A DNA stretch of 6,755 bases from Lachnospiraceae bacterium. GTDB lineage: Bacteria; Bacillota; Clostridia; Lachnospirales; Lachnospiraceae. Below the pieces are notes generated by a model that ran no database searches, was not told the DNA's origin, and saw only the letters and a list, made by a program, of their open reading frames with translations. Position 1 is the stretch's first letter. The number at the start of each line of letters is the position of its first letter. Shown here in pieces: positions 1 to 5,934 of the stretch. The stretch is from contig VSNR01000210.1 in assembly GCA_009774345.1 (NCBI GenBank), positions 1 to 6,755 of the forward strand, written 5' to 3'. Made by a program: the position numbers and the translations under genes.

Positions 1-1
1 C

Positions 2-499
2 TATAACAATCAGAATTATACTGATATGAGTTATACCAATCCTATCAATCAATCTGTGGAAAGCATGGACAGCGCAGGCACACAGGGAAAAGATGATATG
101 ATTGATGTGATAGATGAAGCAAACGCATATATGGCGCTGATCCGTGGCAATCTGGAATATGAACACCACATGAAATATGACCAGCATGGGGATAAGGAGA
201 TGTATGAGGAAATCTATGAAACCGTCTGCGATGTGGTCTGTGTGAAGCGAAAGACAATCCGTATCAATGGGGAGGATTACCCTTACGAGCTTGTAAAGTC
301 CCGATTTTTGAAACTGAACAGCAGCCATATAGAGTATGTCATGGGCTGCATGAGGGAAACTGTCACAAAGATTACCAATATCAGGGCATATCTGATTACG
401 GCACTTTACAATGCCCCCTCAACCATGAGCCATTACTACCAGCAGGAGGTGCAGCATGATATGTATGGCGGAGGGTGGGAGGAAAAAGGAATTACTTAA
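2..499 (+). CDS. Replication initiator protein A, C-terminal part (DUF6017), 5' end outside window
   Basis: The reading frame is open from the first bases of the window, so the gene starts upstream; the ATG at 26 is only an internal methionine. The visible ~165 residues begin with a polar Asn/Thr/Ser/Tyr-rich linker, then a charged helical domain starting at DMIDVIDEANAYMALIRGNL and ending near QQEVQHDMYGGG. This matches, from memory, the C-terminal DUF6017 domain of RepA_N-type replication initiators in Tn1549-like ICEs and large Firmicutes plasmids. The N-terminal DNA-binding RepA_N domain is not in the window. In that family the protein starts replication of the excised circle. The stop is followed four bases later by a palindrome, and the next gene is convergent. 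Family fairly sure; exact role inferred. Confidence 0.8.
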   Translation, partial: YNNQNYTDMSYTNPINQSVESMDSAGTQGKDDMIDVIDEANAYMALIRGNLEYEHHMKYDQHGDKEMYEEIYETVCDVVCVKRKTIRINGEDYPYELVKSRFLKLNSSHIEYVMGCMRETVTKITNIRAYLITALYNAPSTMSHYYQQEVQHDMYGGGWEEKGIT

Positions 500-503
500 T
501 AAA

Positions 504-526
504 CTTCTGGACACAATGTCCAGAGG
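504..526. repeat. Palindrome copy 1 (TCTGGACA-caa-TGTCCAGA)
   Basis: An 8-bp perfect inverted repeat (506-513 and 517-524, 3-base centre) lies just after the stop of the replication initiator. The 23-base unit at 504-526 matches a second copy at 2497-2519 at 20 of 23 positions without gaps. No T-run follows on the plus strand, so it is not a canonical terminator. It may be a protein-binding site, an RNA-processing hairpin or a short dispersed repeat. Confidence 0.7.
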
Positions 527-530
527 CGGC

Positions 531-567
531 AAAAAAACAGAGCAGTTTATTTTTCTGTCTGCTCTGT
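531..567 (-). terminator. Intrinsic terminator of the small XRE gene
   Basis: On the minus strand, ACAGAGCAG (567-559) pairs with CTGCTCTGT (545-537) as a 9-bp stem, followed directly by seven T (537-531). The stop codon of the XRE gene (549-547) lies at the edge of the 13-base loop, so gene end and terminator overlap. It would also stop minus-strand transcription before it runs antisense into the replication initiator. Confidence 0.8.
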
Positions 568-771
568 ATCCGGTGTAAATTCAGCGATGTCATTCAGGGA
601 AAATCCCTCGCCCAGAATATTCAGTATGGTATCCAGAGTATGGGTAGTGACGGATTCGTTATTTTTAAGCCGCTGTATCTGCGCCCTGCTGATACCGTGC
701 TTAGTATAAAGGCTATACTGGCTGATGCCGTTTTCCTTCAGGGTTTGAAAAAGTTTGTCGAATTTAATCAT
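547..771 (-). CDS. Small XRE-family HTH transcriptional regulator
   Basis: A 74-residue protein that is almost entirely a Cro/C1-type helix-turn-helix domain. Residues about 4-56 hold the five-helix pattern, with the HTH at GISQYSLYTKHGISRAQIQR and then a TTHTLDTILNIL helix typical of compact XRE repressors. The C-terminus is a short acidic tail. An AAAGGA-like ribosome binding site lies about a dozen bases upstream of the ATG at 771; this spacing is long. It is transcribed divergently from the 878 gene across a 106-base region with a good plus-strand promoter, and it has its own terminator. By analogy it probably represses its own and/or the divergent promoter; its target is not shown by the sequence. 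The plus-strand frame over this region is a shadow. Confidence 0.85.
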   Translation of the reverse strand: MIKFDKLFQTLKENGISQYSLYTKHGISRAQIQRLKNNESVTTHTLDTILNILGEGFSLNDIAEFTPDTEQTEK

Positions 772-800
772 AATGTGCGGTATTTCCTTTCGATTTATGC

Positions 801-829
801 TTGAATATGTCTAATTATGCTCCTATAAT
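801..829 (+). promoter_or_regulatory. Sigma-A-type promoter for the 878-1605 genes
   Basis: TTGAAT (801-806; four of six matches to TTGACA) is followed after exactly 17 bases by a perfect TATAAT (824-829). It points towards the gene at 878, about 50 bases downstream. A 6-bp inverted repeat, CTATAA (823-828) and TTATAG (838-843), overlaps the -10 box and is a plausible operator for the divergent XRE protein. Confidence 0.65.
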
Positions 830-877
830 GGAGATGGTTATAGTTACCAAAATCGGAGATTAAAAGAAAAGGAGAAT

Positions 878-1207
878 ATGGAAATGGATAAAAAAGAACT
901 GAGGAAAAGATATGAGGAGCTGGACGGCATGGGGAAGGCGCTGCTGTTGGAAAAGCTGGCTTTCTGTAAGTTTGCAGACAAATATGATTTTGAAAATTAT
1001 TTCAGGATAGGGGAACTGAGGGACAGTGAGCTGCTCTGCCTTGCCAGCTTTCTATACCACCAGGAATGTTTTCTGATGCTTTCAGACATGATGAACCGTT
1101 ACAAGGAGAGGTTTATCTTTTCCGATACTTCCATTTTACGGGAGTTTGAGCCGGATGATACCCTTATGGAAAGGATTTCAAGGATTGAAATTCTGAAAGA
1201 TGTATAA
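878..1207 (+). CDS. Hypothetical protein, 109 residues, predicted all-alpha
   Basis: I do not recognise a family. The protein is charged and acidic overall, with no signal peptide or membrane segment. It looks helical throughout: a KKELRKRYEELDGMGKALLLEKL helix pair at the N-terminus and LLCLASFLYHQECFLMLSDMM in the middle, with a few cysteines that do not form a metal motif. AAAAGGAG ends three bases before the ATG at 878; a second in-frame ATG at 884 lies nine bases from GGAG and is the better-spaced start, giving 107 residues. It is the first gene after the promoter at 801-829 and is followed 29 bases later by the gene at 1237, probably in the same transcript. Coding potential looks good; function unknown. 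Confidence 0.7.
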   Translation: MEMDKKELRKRYEELDGMGKALLLEKLAFCKFADKYDFENYFRIGELRDSELLCLASFLYHQECFLMLSDMMNRYKERFIFSDTSILREFEPDDTLMERISRIEILKDV

Positions 1208-1236
1208 AAAATAGGTTTAAGGAGGTGCAGGGGCTT

Positions 1237-1605
1237 ATGGAGAAAAAAACATATATTACAGAGACGGAACGTAAAAAATGCCGGAGAGTGGCTGATGCGT
1301 TTGCAGAGCTGGAAGATGCGGACGTTGTAGTAGTTGACGCCGGCAGGTACGGCTTTGTAAAGCTGCAATACTACACGCCGCCAATAGGCTTTGAGAATGA
1401 TTTTACATTCACGGACAGCAGGGAGCTGTTTGAGGATTTATGGCAGGAATGGCTGAATATGCAGCTATACTGGATCGCAGAGGGAACGCCGCTTTTGGAA
1501 GATGGGTATGACGAGGTATTTAAGAGCCTGCCGGAAGAAAAGCAGAATGAGCTTATGGGCAGAAAAAAGCATTTCGCAAAAACAGCGGGAATAGAAATCA
1601 TGTGA
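1237..1605 (+). CDS. Hypothetical ICE accessory protein, 122 residues
   Basis: The start is ATG 1237, because the excellent AAGGAGGTG (1219-1227) lies ten bases upstream; the in-frame GTG at 1225 sits inside this ribosome binding site and cannot be the start. The protein is acidic and soluble. It has an N-terminal basic helix (TETERKKCRRVADAFAEL), a beta-strand pair around DVVVVDAGRYGFVKLQYY, an aromatic and acidic middle (FEDLWQEWLNMQLYWIAEG), and a C-terminal helix with EEKQNELMGRKKHF. I recall similar small proteins as unnamed ICE cargo but cannot assign a function. It shares a probable operon with the 878 gene. The next 30 bases lead into a strong hairpin. Confidence 0.75.
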   Translation: MEKKTYITETERKKCRRVADAFAELEDADVVVVDAGRYGFVKLQYYTPPIGFENDFTFTDSRELFEDLWQEWLNMQLYWIAEGTPLLEDGYDEVFKSLPEEKQNELMGRKKHFAKTAGIEIM

Positions 1606-1635
1606 GCCTGCCAAAGTGTGGCGGGTGGCATTTTC

Positions 1636-1687
1636 GAGCCTTGCCGGAAGTGTGATTATCTTTTCAATCACACTTCCGGCAAGGTTT
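1636..1687. repeat. Long perfect hairpin, 19-bp stem with 8-base loop
   Basis: CCTTGCCGGAAGTGTGATT (1639-1657) is perfectly complementary to 1666-1684, with an 8-base loop ATCTTTTC. One A-T pair and two G-T wobbles can extend the stem to 1636-1687. The stem is much longer than a usual terminator, and only three T follow it on the plus strand. It lies 30 bases after the 1237-1605 gene and just before a Shine-Dalgarno at 1689. It could be a structured RNA, a transcript-end stabiliser or a protein-binding palindrome. Confidence 0.75.
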
Positions 1688-1688
1688 C

Positions 1689-1729
1689 AGGAGGTACGGA
1701 GGGTGAAGCCCTCTGTGTTAAAAAAATGA
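1689..1729 (+). other. Possible leader peptide (8 codons) with strong RBS
   Basis: AGGAGGT (1689-1695) is a near-ideal Shine-Dalgarno with no annotated gene behind it. Seven bases later a GTG (1703) opens an 8-codon frame, MKPSVLKK, ending in TGA at 1727-1729. The GTG sits inside an 8-bp hairpin (arms 1696-1703 and 1709-1716, loop TGAAG). The terminator at 1747 follows 18 bases after the stop. This order resembles a translated leader of an attenuator, but the peptide is very short and this is inference. Confidence 0.3.
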
Positions 1730-1746
1730 TAAGTTGAGAACAGCGT

Positions 1747-1790
1747 AAGGGCGGTTATGAGTCAGTAGATTTATAGCTGCCCTTTTTGTT
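1747..1790 (+). terminator. Putative intrinsic terminator or attenuator
   Basis: AAGGGCGGTT (1747-1756) pairs with AGCTGCCCTT (1775-1784) in ten pairs, two of them wobbles, around an 18-base loop. TTTTTGTT follows from 1783. It stands about 40 bases before the start of the 1831 gene, so it either ends the 878-1605 transcript or acts as a conditional terminator in the leader of the next gene. Confidence 0.55.
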
Positions 1791-1830
1791 GTTTCCATTC
1801 AGGGTATCTGGAAACAGGGAGGAGATCACT

Positions 1831-2496
1831 ATGGAATCATTACGGGATGTCAGGAGGGCAATGGAACGAGAGGTAAAGAAAGGGAGCTGCCCGCTCATGT
1901 TTGACCGGCTGGAGTTTGGCATGAAGCCTTTCCAGACCATTTCGTCGGAAGAAAAGCTGGATGAAGTGCTTGCATGGCTGTTAAGGATAAAGACTTTCCG
2001 TCAGTATGCAGAAAAGACCATAATCAACAACGTGTATATGGACTTGGATATGCTCTGCAAAAACCCGCAGTTTAAGCGCACCCATTCCGTCATAGACCGG
2101 GAAGGGATTTATGCAAGGGTGCAGAGGTATAAAAAGCGGTTACAGCCGGATTATGACAGCGGGCTTTGTCTGGAAACAGTGAGGTGTGTTTTTACGCTTC
2201 CGGAGGGTGAAGCGGAAAAATACTGCATGACGCATGACGGGCAGGAAACCTATGCCTTTATCATGTCAAACAGATATATCCTCGGTCTGTTTACCCACTG
2301 TGAAGCGGCAAGGAAATCTGTTGTCATGGATGGGATGGAGATCGGACGCCTTGCGGAACAGGAGCAGAGGATTGTGCGGCTTGAGAATGTGAGAAATGTG
2401 CTGTTCCAGGCATTATTGCTTGATGATGTGGAGTATGGCAAGGATGGGCTGTCTGCCAACCTTTACACAATTTATTGCTTGAATGAAAAAGGATAA
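1831..2496 (+). CDS. Hypothetical ICE protein, 221 residues
   Basis: The start is ATG 1831, which has GGGAGGAG (1817-1824) six bases upstream; an in-frame TTG at 1786 would fall inside the preceding terminator. I do not recognise the family. The N-terminal ~20 residues form a basic helix (ESLRDVRRAMEREVKKG). Next comes a mixed helical region with KTFRQYAEKTIINNVYMDLD, then SVIDREGIYARVQRYKKRLQ. A beta-rich stretch follows, from about RCVFTLPEGEAEKY to SNRYILGLFTHCEAA, and the C-terminus is helical. There is no membrane segment or obvious catalytic motif. A possible stem, GTTTCC (1791-1796) with GGAAAC (1810-1815), ends just before the ribosome binding site and might affect initiation. The stop TAA shares its last base with the palindrome at 2496-2520. 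Confidence 0.75.
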   Translation: MESLRDVRRAMEREVKKGSCPLMFDRLEFGMKPFQTISSEEKLDEVLAWLLRIKTFRQYAEKTIINNVYMDLDMLCKNPQFKRTHSVIDREGIYARVQRYKKRLQPDYDSGLCLETVRCVFTLPEGEAEKYCMTHDGQETYAFIMSNRYILGLFTHCEAARKSVVMDGMEIGRLAEQEQRIVRLENVRNVLFQALLLDDVEYGKDGLSANLYTIYCLNEKG

Positions 2497-2520
2497 CTTC
2501 TGGACATGATGTCCAGAAGT
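2496..2520. repeat. Palindrome copy 2, perfect 12-bp arms
   Basis: ACTTCTGGACAT (2496-2507), one central G, then ATGTCCAGAAGT (2509-2520) make a perfect 25-base palindrome. It begins on the last base of the preceding stop codon and ends directly before the GGGAAGGAG ribosome binding region of the 2534 mini-gene. It matches copy 1 (504-526) at 20 of 23 positions. No T-run follows, so read-through into the downstream transfer genes is expected. Confidence 0.85.
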
Positions 2521-2533
2521 GGGAAGGAGAGAT

Positions 2534-2650
2534 ATGGTATTTTTCAGTTTATCGGTGCTGCCGATTGGTTTTGTTTTTATGAAAGCTGTGGCGGACACCG
2601 GAAGAAAAAGAATTGCTCGTGACATTATCTGCCGGGGGATTCCCCCTTAG
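2534..2650 (+). CDS. Small protein, 38 residues, hydrophobic N-terminus
   Basis: AAGGAG (2524-2529) stands four bases before ATG 2534, which opens a 38-codon frame ending with TAG at 2648-2650. The first ~19 residues (VFFSLSVLPIGFVFM and following) are hydrophobic enough for one short membrane segment. The rest is basic, with TGRKRIARD. I do not recognise it. It lies between the perfect palindrome and pcfB, whose start is 40 bases further on, so it would be co-transcribed with pcfB and virD4. A small membrane-associated partner of the transfer apparatus is possible but only a guess. It may also be a non-coding spacer with a chance frame; the ribosome binding site is the main support. Confidence 0.45.
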   Translation: MVFFSLSVLPIGFVFMKAVADTGRKRIARDIICRGIPP

Positions 2651-2689
2651 TGCATGGTTTTTCACAGGAACGTAACAGGGAGGTGTTTC

Positions 2690-3166
2690 ATGCAGGAGGA
2701 AGTAACACAGAAAACAATCGCCCTTGTGATTAAGACCGCAAAATTAGACGCCAGCGTGCTGAAAGCTGCAATGAAGATGTATCTGAACCACCGTAAGCAG
2801 AAAGCGCAGGAAACGCATGGAAAGACTTCTGTAAAGAAGCTCGTTGGCGATGGCGTGGGGGTATCGTCGATAGAAGTCACTGACGGCAACATCAAATCTT
2901 TTGAGCGTGTCGCTAAAAAGTACAATGTTGATTTTGCCATAAAGAAAGACAAGACAACCGAACCGCCGAAATATCTGGTCTTTTTCAAGGGCAGGGATGC
3001 CGATGCGGTAGCACAGGCATTCAAGGAATTTGTTTATGGTAATGAGAAAAAGAAAGGCAGGGTTTCCCTGCGAGAGAAGCTGAAGCATTTTAAGGACGCA
3101 GTATCGCAGAACAAGAACCGGGAACGGAGCCGGGAGAAGAACAAGGACAGGGGGCAGAGCCTATGA
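2690..3166 (+). CDS. pcfB: PcfB/DUF3801 family conjugal transfer protein
   Basis: The chosen start is ATG 2690, behind AGGGAGGTG (2677-2684... five bases spacing); the in-frame ATG at 2654 has no ribosome binding site and would add 12 unlikely residues. The 158-residue product has the DUF3801 pattern: QKTIALVIKTAKLDASVLKA near the N-terminus, HGKTSVKKLVGDG at about 40-50, then an alternating beta-alpha part (VDFAIKKDKT, PKYLVFFKGRDADAVAQAFK). It ends in a long Lys/Arg/Glu-rich tail. In pCF10, PcfB works with the coupling protein and relaxase; here it probably helps the relaxosome dock at VirD4. The last codons overlap the virD4 start (ATGA), pointing to translational coupling. Family assignment is by recognition and fairly sure. 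Confidence 0.85.
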   Translation: MQEEVTQKTIALVIKTAKLDASVLKAAMKMYLNHRKQKAQETHGKTSVKKLVGDGVGVSSIEVTDGNIKSFERVAKKYNVDFAIKKDKTTEPPKYLVFFKGRDADAVAQAFKEFVYGNEKKKGRVSLREKLKHFKDAVSQNKNRERSREKNKDRGQSL

Positions 3167-4875
3167 GTAATATTATAAACGGCATAGCCAAAGATTTAAA
3201 ATCTATCCCTGAAAAACTCAAGGCAAAGACCGGAAACATTGACAAAAAGAAACTTGTCCTGATGAACCTGCCCTATGTGCTTGCAGGATATTTCTGTGAC
3301 AAGGTGGCGTGTCTGTGGCGGGTATCGCCGGGACGGGACGCTTCCGCAAAGATGATGGCGGTCATGGAGGGAATGGAGGGGCTGTTTTCCAATCCCCTGC
3401 CGAGTTTCTATCCAAGAGATCTGCTAATCGGGGTGTGCTGCGGCATCGCTTTAAGGCTTGCGGTGTATTTCAAATCCAAGAATGCCAAGAAGTTCCGGAA
3501 GGGTGTAGAGTACGGTTCCGCAAGGTGGGGCAATGAAAAAGACATAGAGCCTTACATGGATTCCGTATTTGAGAACAATATCCTGCTGACGCAGACGGAG
3601 AGGCTGATGATGTCGGGCAGACCAAGAGAGCCGAAGTATGCAAGGAATAAAAATATCCTTGTCATCGGCGGTTCCGGTTCCGGCAAGACGAGGTTTTTCG
3701 TAAAACCGAACCTGATGCAGATGCACTCATCGTATGTTGTCACAGACCCGAAAGGCACTGTGCTGATCGAGTGCGGAAAGATGCTGAAAAAGGGCGGCTA
3801 TAAGATAAAAGTCCTCAATACCATAAACTTTGCAAAGTCCATGCACTACAATCCTTTCGCTTATTTACGGAGTGAAAAGGACATTTTGAAACTTGTAAAC
3901 ACGATTATTGTCAACACCAAAGGGGAGGGACAGCAATCCGGGGAAGATTTCTGGGTGAAAGCGGAAAAACTGTATTATACGGCGCTGATTGCCTATATCT
4001 GGTATGAAGCCCCGGAGGAAGAACAGAATTTCGCAATGCTGATTGATATGATTGACGCAAGCGAAGCAAGGGAAGATGACGAGAATTTCAAAAACGCCGT
4101 TGACCTGCTGTTTGACGAACTGGAGGAAAAAGACCCGAACCACTTTGCTGTCCGCCAATATAAAAAGTACAAACTTGCGGCGGGCAAAACGGCTAAGAGC
4201 ATACTTATTAGCTGCGGCGCAAGGTTAGCGCCATTTGACATCAAAGAGCTGCGTGACCTTATGGAGTATGACGATCTGGAACTTGACACGCTGGGAGAAC
4301 AGAAAACAGCATTGTTCGTCATTATTTCAGATACAGATGCCACATTCAATTTCGTGGTGTCAATCATGTATTCACAGCTCTTTAACTTACTTTGTGACAA
4401 AGCAGATGATGTCTATAACGGCAGGCTTCCGGTTCATGTGAGGATGCTGTTGGACGAGTTTGCAAATATCGGTCAGATTCCGCAGTTTGAGAAGCTGATC
4501 GCCACAATCCGGAGCCGTGAAATATCAGCTTCTATTATTTTGCAGTCAAAGTCCCAGTTAAAAGCGATTTATAAGGACAACGCTGACACAATCGAAGGGA
4601 ATTGTGACACCACCTTATTCCTCGGAGGGAAGGAAAAGACCACGCTCAAAGAGCTGGCGGAAGTTTTAGGGAAGGAAACGATAGACCTTTACAATACCTC
4701 GGACACAAGGGGTACGTCACAGTCCTACGGGCTTAATTACCAAAAGACCGGAAAGGATATGCCATACTTATTCGTGAAGAGTTGGTTGCCCAATACAAAA
4801 ATAAACGGAACAGGGACACGATCAGCCAGCAATTCAGCTAATCATGTCTGTTGTGTTAATTCTTATCTGTCTTAG
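3163..4875 (+). CDS. virD4: VirD4/TraG-type coupling protein, C-terminus replaced
   Basis: Type IV coupling protein: an inner-membrane ATPase that links the relaxosome to the secretion channel. Two hydrophobic segments lie at about 31-47 and 85-103. Walker A is GGSGSGKTR at 169-177, followed by YVVTDPKG at 191-198. Walker B is VRMLLDEFANIGQIP at 426-440 (D431, E432), and the SASIILQSKSQL motif is at 455-466. All core motifs are intact. Homologues continue after GLNYQKTGKE with a conserved stretch (MSQDELAVMDGGKCILQLRG, from memory) and roughly 60-70 more residues. Here the match stops at D532, and residues 533-570 are unrelated, Asn/Ser/Cys-rich and probably translated out of frame from foreign DNA. 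The join is near base 4757. The protein may still bind ATP but lacks its normal end. It overlaps pcfB by 4 bases and the convergent XRE gene by 20. Confidence 0.9.
   Translation: MSNIINGIAKDLKSIPEKLKAKTGNIDKKKLVLMNLPYVLAGYFCDKVACLWRVSPGRDASAKMMAVMEGMEGLFSNPLPSFYPRDLLIGVCCGIALRLAVYFKSKNAKKFRKGVEYGSARWGNEKDIEPYMDSVFENNILLTQTERLMMSGRPREPKYARNKNILVIGGSGSGKTRFFVKPNLMQMHSSYVVTDPKGTVLIECGKMLKKGGYKIKVLNTINFAKSMHYNPFAYLRSEKDILKLVNTIIVNTKGEGQQSGEDFWVKAEKLYYTALIAYIWYEAPEEEQNFAMLIDMIDASEAREDDENFKNAVDLLFDELEEKDPNHFAVRQYKKYKLAAGKTAKSILISCGARLAPFDIKELRDLMEYDDLELDTLGEQKTALFVIISDTDATFNFVVSIMYSQLFNLLCDKADDVYNGRLPVHVRMLLDEFANIGQIPQFEKLIATIRSREISASIILQSKSQLKAIYKDNADTIEGNCDTTLFLGGKEKTTLKELAEVLGKETIDLYNTSDTRGTSQSYGLNYQKTGKDMPYLFVKSWLPNTKINGTGTRSASNSANHVCCVNSYLS
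4758..4841 (+). pseudogene. Possible 3' remnant of another gene, out of frame with virD4
   Basis: Starting at the virD4 break, the frame two bases downstream reads AILIREELVAQYKNKRNR and then DTISQQFS before TAA at 4839-4841. This charged helical stretch looks much more like a real protein end than the Cys/Ser/Asn-rich virD4 read-through over the same bases. It is best explained as the last ~26 codons of a gene whose body was deleted when the two sequences were joined. I cannot name the gene, and 26 codons is too short to be sure. Confidence 0.35.
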
Positions 4876-5686
4876 AGTTTTTCTGTCTTGCACTGTTCCG
4901 GCGTTTCTTCGCGTCAGGCTCTAAGATTTCAGACTGACCGAGAATATTTGCTATATCGTCAATATTCTTTTCAGTTGGCTTGATTTTTAAGAACTGGCTG
5001 AATATGTAGGCAAGTTTTTGTTTGGAAGTGCCTACAAAGTTTTCTGCCTTTTCGATGATTCCTTCAAAATATTCGGTTACGGTTTTGGACGGGGCGGAAT
5101 CAATATCGCCTTTGTGGGCGTTCCTGATGTCCCTGATAATGGTATGCATATCATCATCAATCACATGAGAAAAATACTCATTCAGTTCAAGGTGTGATGC
5201 TTTTAATACATTTAATTGCAGGTTATATTCATCGGGATTGTGGCGTTTGAGTAATATTTTTCTGCCTGTTTCCACGGCAAGATTGAGTGACTTAACCTGC
5301 ATATCCGCAAGACCGTCCACATATATTTCCAAGTCAAGCATAAGCTTTCGGAATTGCTCGTGGGTAATAAGCTCTGACAAAAGCAGCGTGTTTAATTTCC
5401 GGTCTTTGAGAAGCGACAGGGCGGCGTCGCTCAGGTGCAGGTCGGATATGGAAATATTGTCAATCTGCCTGTTTTCGGTCATACCGAGCAGATAGTCGGC
5501 TGATACTTTATAGAATTTTGCCAAGTCAATGATGTTTCTGTGGGGTATTTCTTTATAATCATCAGATTCATAAGAACCAAGTGTGGAAGCCGGAATTTTT
5601 GTCTGCTGTGATAGCTGCTCTAAAGTCAGTCCCTTTTCCACGCGCAGGTCTTTCAATCGCTCCTGAATACTTAATTGTGTTTTCAT
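4856..5686 (-). CDS. XRE-family HTH regulator with long C-terminal domain (ICE regulator)
   Basis: A 276-residue protein. Residues about 5-68 form a Cro/C1-type HTH domain: IQERLKDLRVEKGLTLEQLS, then QQTKIPASTLGSYE as turn and recognition helix, and NIIDLAKFYKVSADYLLGMT as the usual final helices. The remaining ~200 residues are helical (LSDAALSLLKDRKLN, MHTIIRDIRNAHKGD) and end in a Lys/Arg/Asn-rich tail (KKRRNSARQKNSKTDKN). Regulators of this build recur next to the mobilisation genes of Tn1549-like ICEs. AAAGGAG lies ten bases before the ATG at 5686. The gene is divergent from the 6060 gene across a 373-base region with inverted repeats, which are likely operators. Its 3' end overlaps virD4 by 20 bases in convergent orientation, unlike a native arrangement. 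The ligand and target are unknown. Confidence 0.85.
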   Translation of the reverse strand: MKTQLSIQERLKDLRVEKGLTLEQLSQQTKIPASTLGSYESDDYKEIPHRNIIDLAKFYKVSADYLLGMTENRQIDNISISDLHLSDAALSLLKDRKLNTLLLSELITHEQFRKLMLDLEIYVDGLADMQVKSLNLAVETGRKILLKRHNPDEYNLQLNVLKASHLELNEYFSHVIDDDMHTIIRDIRNAHKGDIDSAPSKTVTEYFEGIIEKAENFVGTSKQKLAYIFSQFLKIKPTEKNIDDIANILGQSEILEPDAKKRRNSARQKNSKTDKN

Positions 5687-5751
5687 TGCTAATTCTCTCC
5701 TTTACAAAAAACAGAATATCACATTAACTGGCGGATGCCTACTATATTTTT

Positions 5752-5800
5752 CCAGCATGATAGAAATATTATGTTTTTTGGAATATTTCTGACATGATGG
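5752..5800. promoter_or_regulatory. 19-base imperfect inverted repeat, likely operator
   Basis: The arms 5752-5770 and 5782-5800 are 19 bases each and match at 16 of 19 positions. The inner 9 bp, AGAAATATT and AATATTTCT, are perfect, around an 11-base T-rich centre. It lies 66-114 bases upstream of the XRE start, so autoregulation by that protein is the simplest reading. AT-richness makes chance pairing somewhat easier, but 16 of 19 is well above that. Confidence 0.55.
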
Positions 5801-5834
5801 ATATACGGGAAAGCAGGCTGTTTTGTTAGATAAT

Positions 5835-5857
5835 GACAGTACAATTAAATGACTGTC
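5835..5857. promoter_or_regulatory. Inverted repeat GACAGT / ACTGTC, 11-base spacer
   Basis: A perfect 6-bp inverted repeat (5835-5840 and 5852-5857) has the same 11-base spacing as the inner arms of the repeat at 5752-5800, though the sequence differs. It may be a second regulator site between the divergent genes. Short enough to arise by chance. Confidence 0.35.
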
Positions 5858-5934
5858 CAAGCTGATATAAACCGCCAAGACTAATTTAAAAGTAATTTGA
5901 GCGCCAATACTGGACGACACAGCGCCGACAAGGG

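Noticed and set aside
475..804. 109-codon plus-strand open frame
   Set aside because: It overlaps the XRE gene and its terminator on the other strand. Its product has no family-like pattern, while the minus strand gives a clear HTH protein with its own terminator.
3309..3758. Other open frames within virD4 on both strands
   Set aside because: They are shadows of the strongly supported virD4 frame and have no ribosome binding sites or protein-like patterns.
5702..5920. 72-codon minus-strand open frame upstream of the XRE gene
   Set aside because: It lies across the inverted repeats of the intergenic region, has no good ribosome binding site and has an unconvincing composition.
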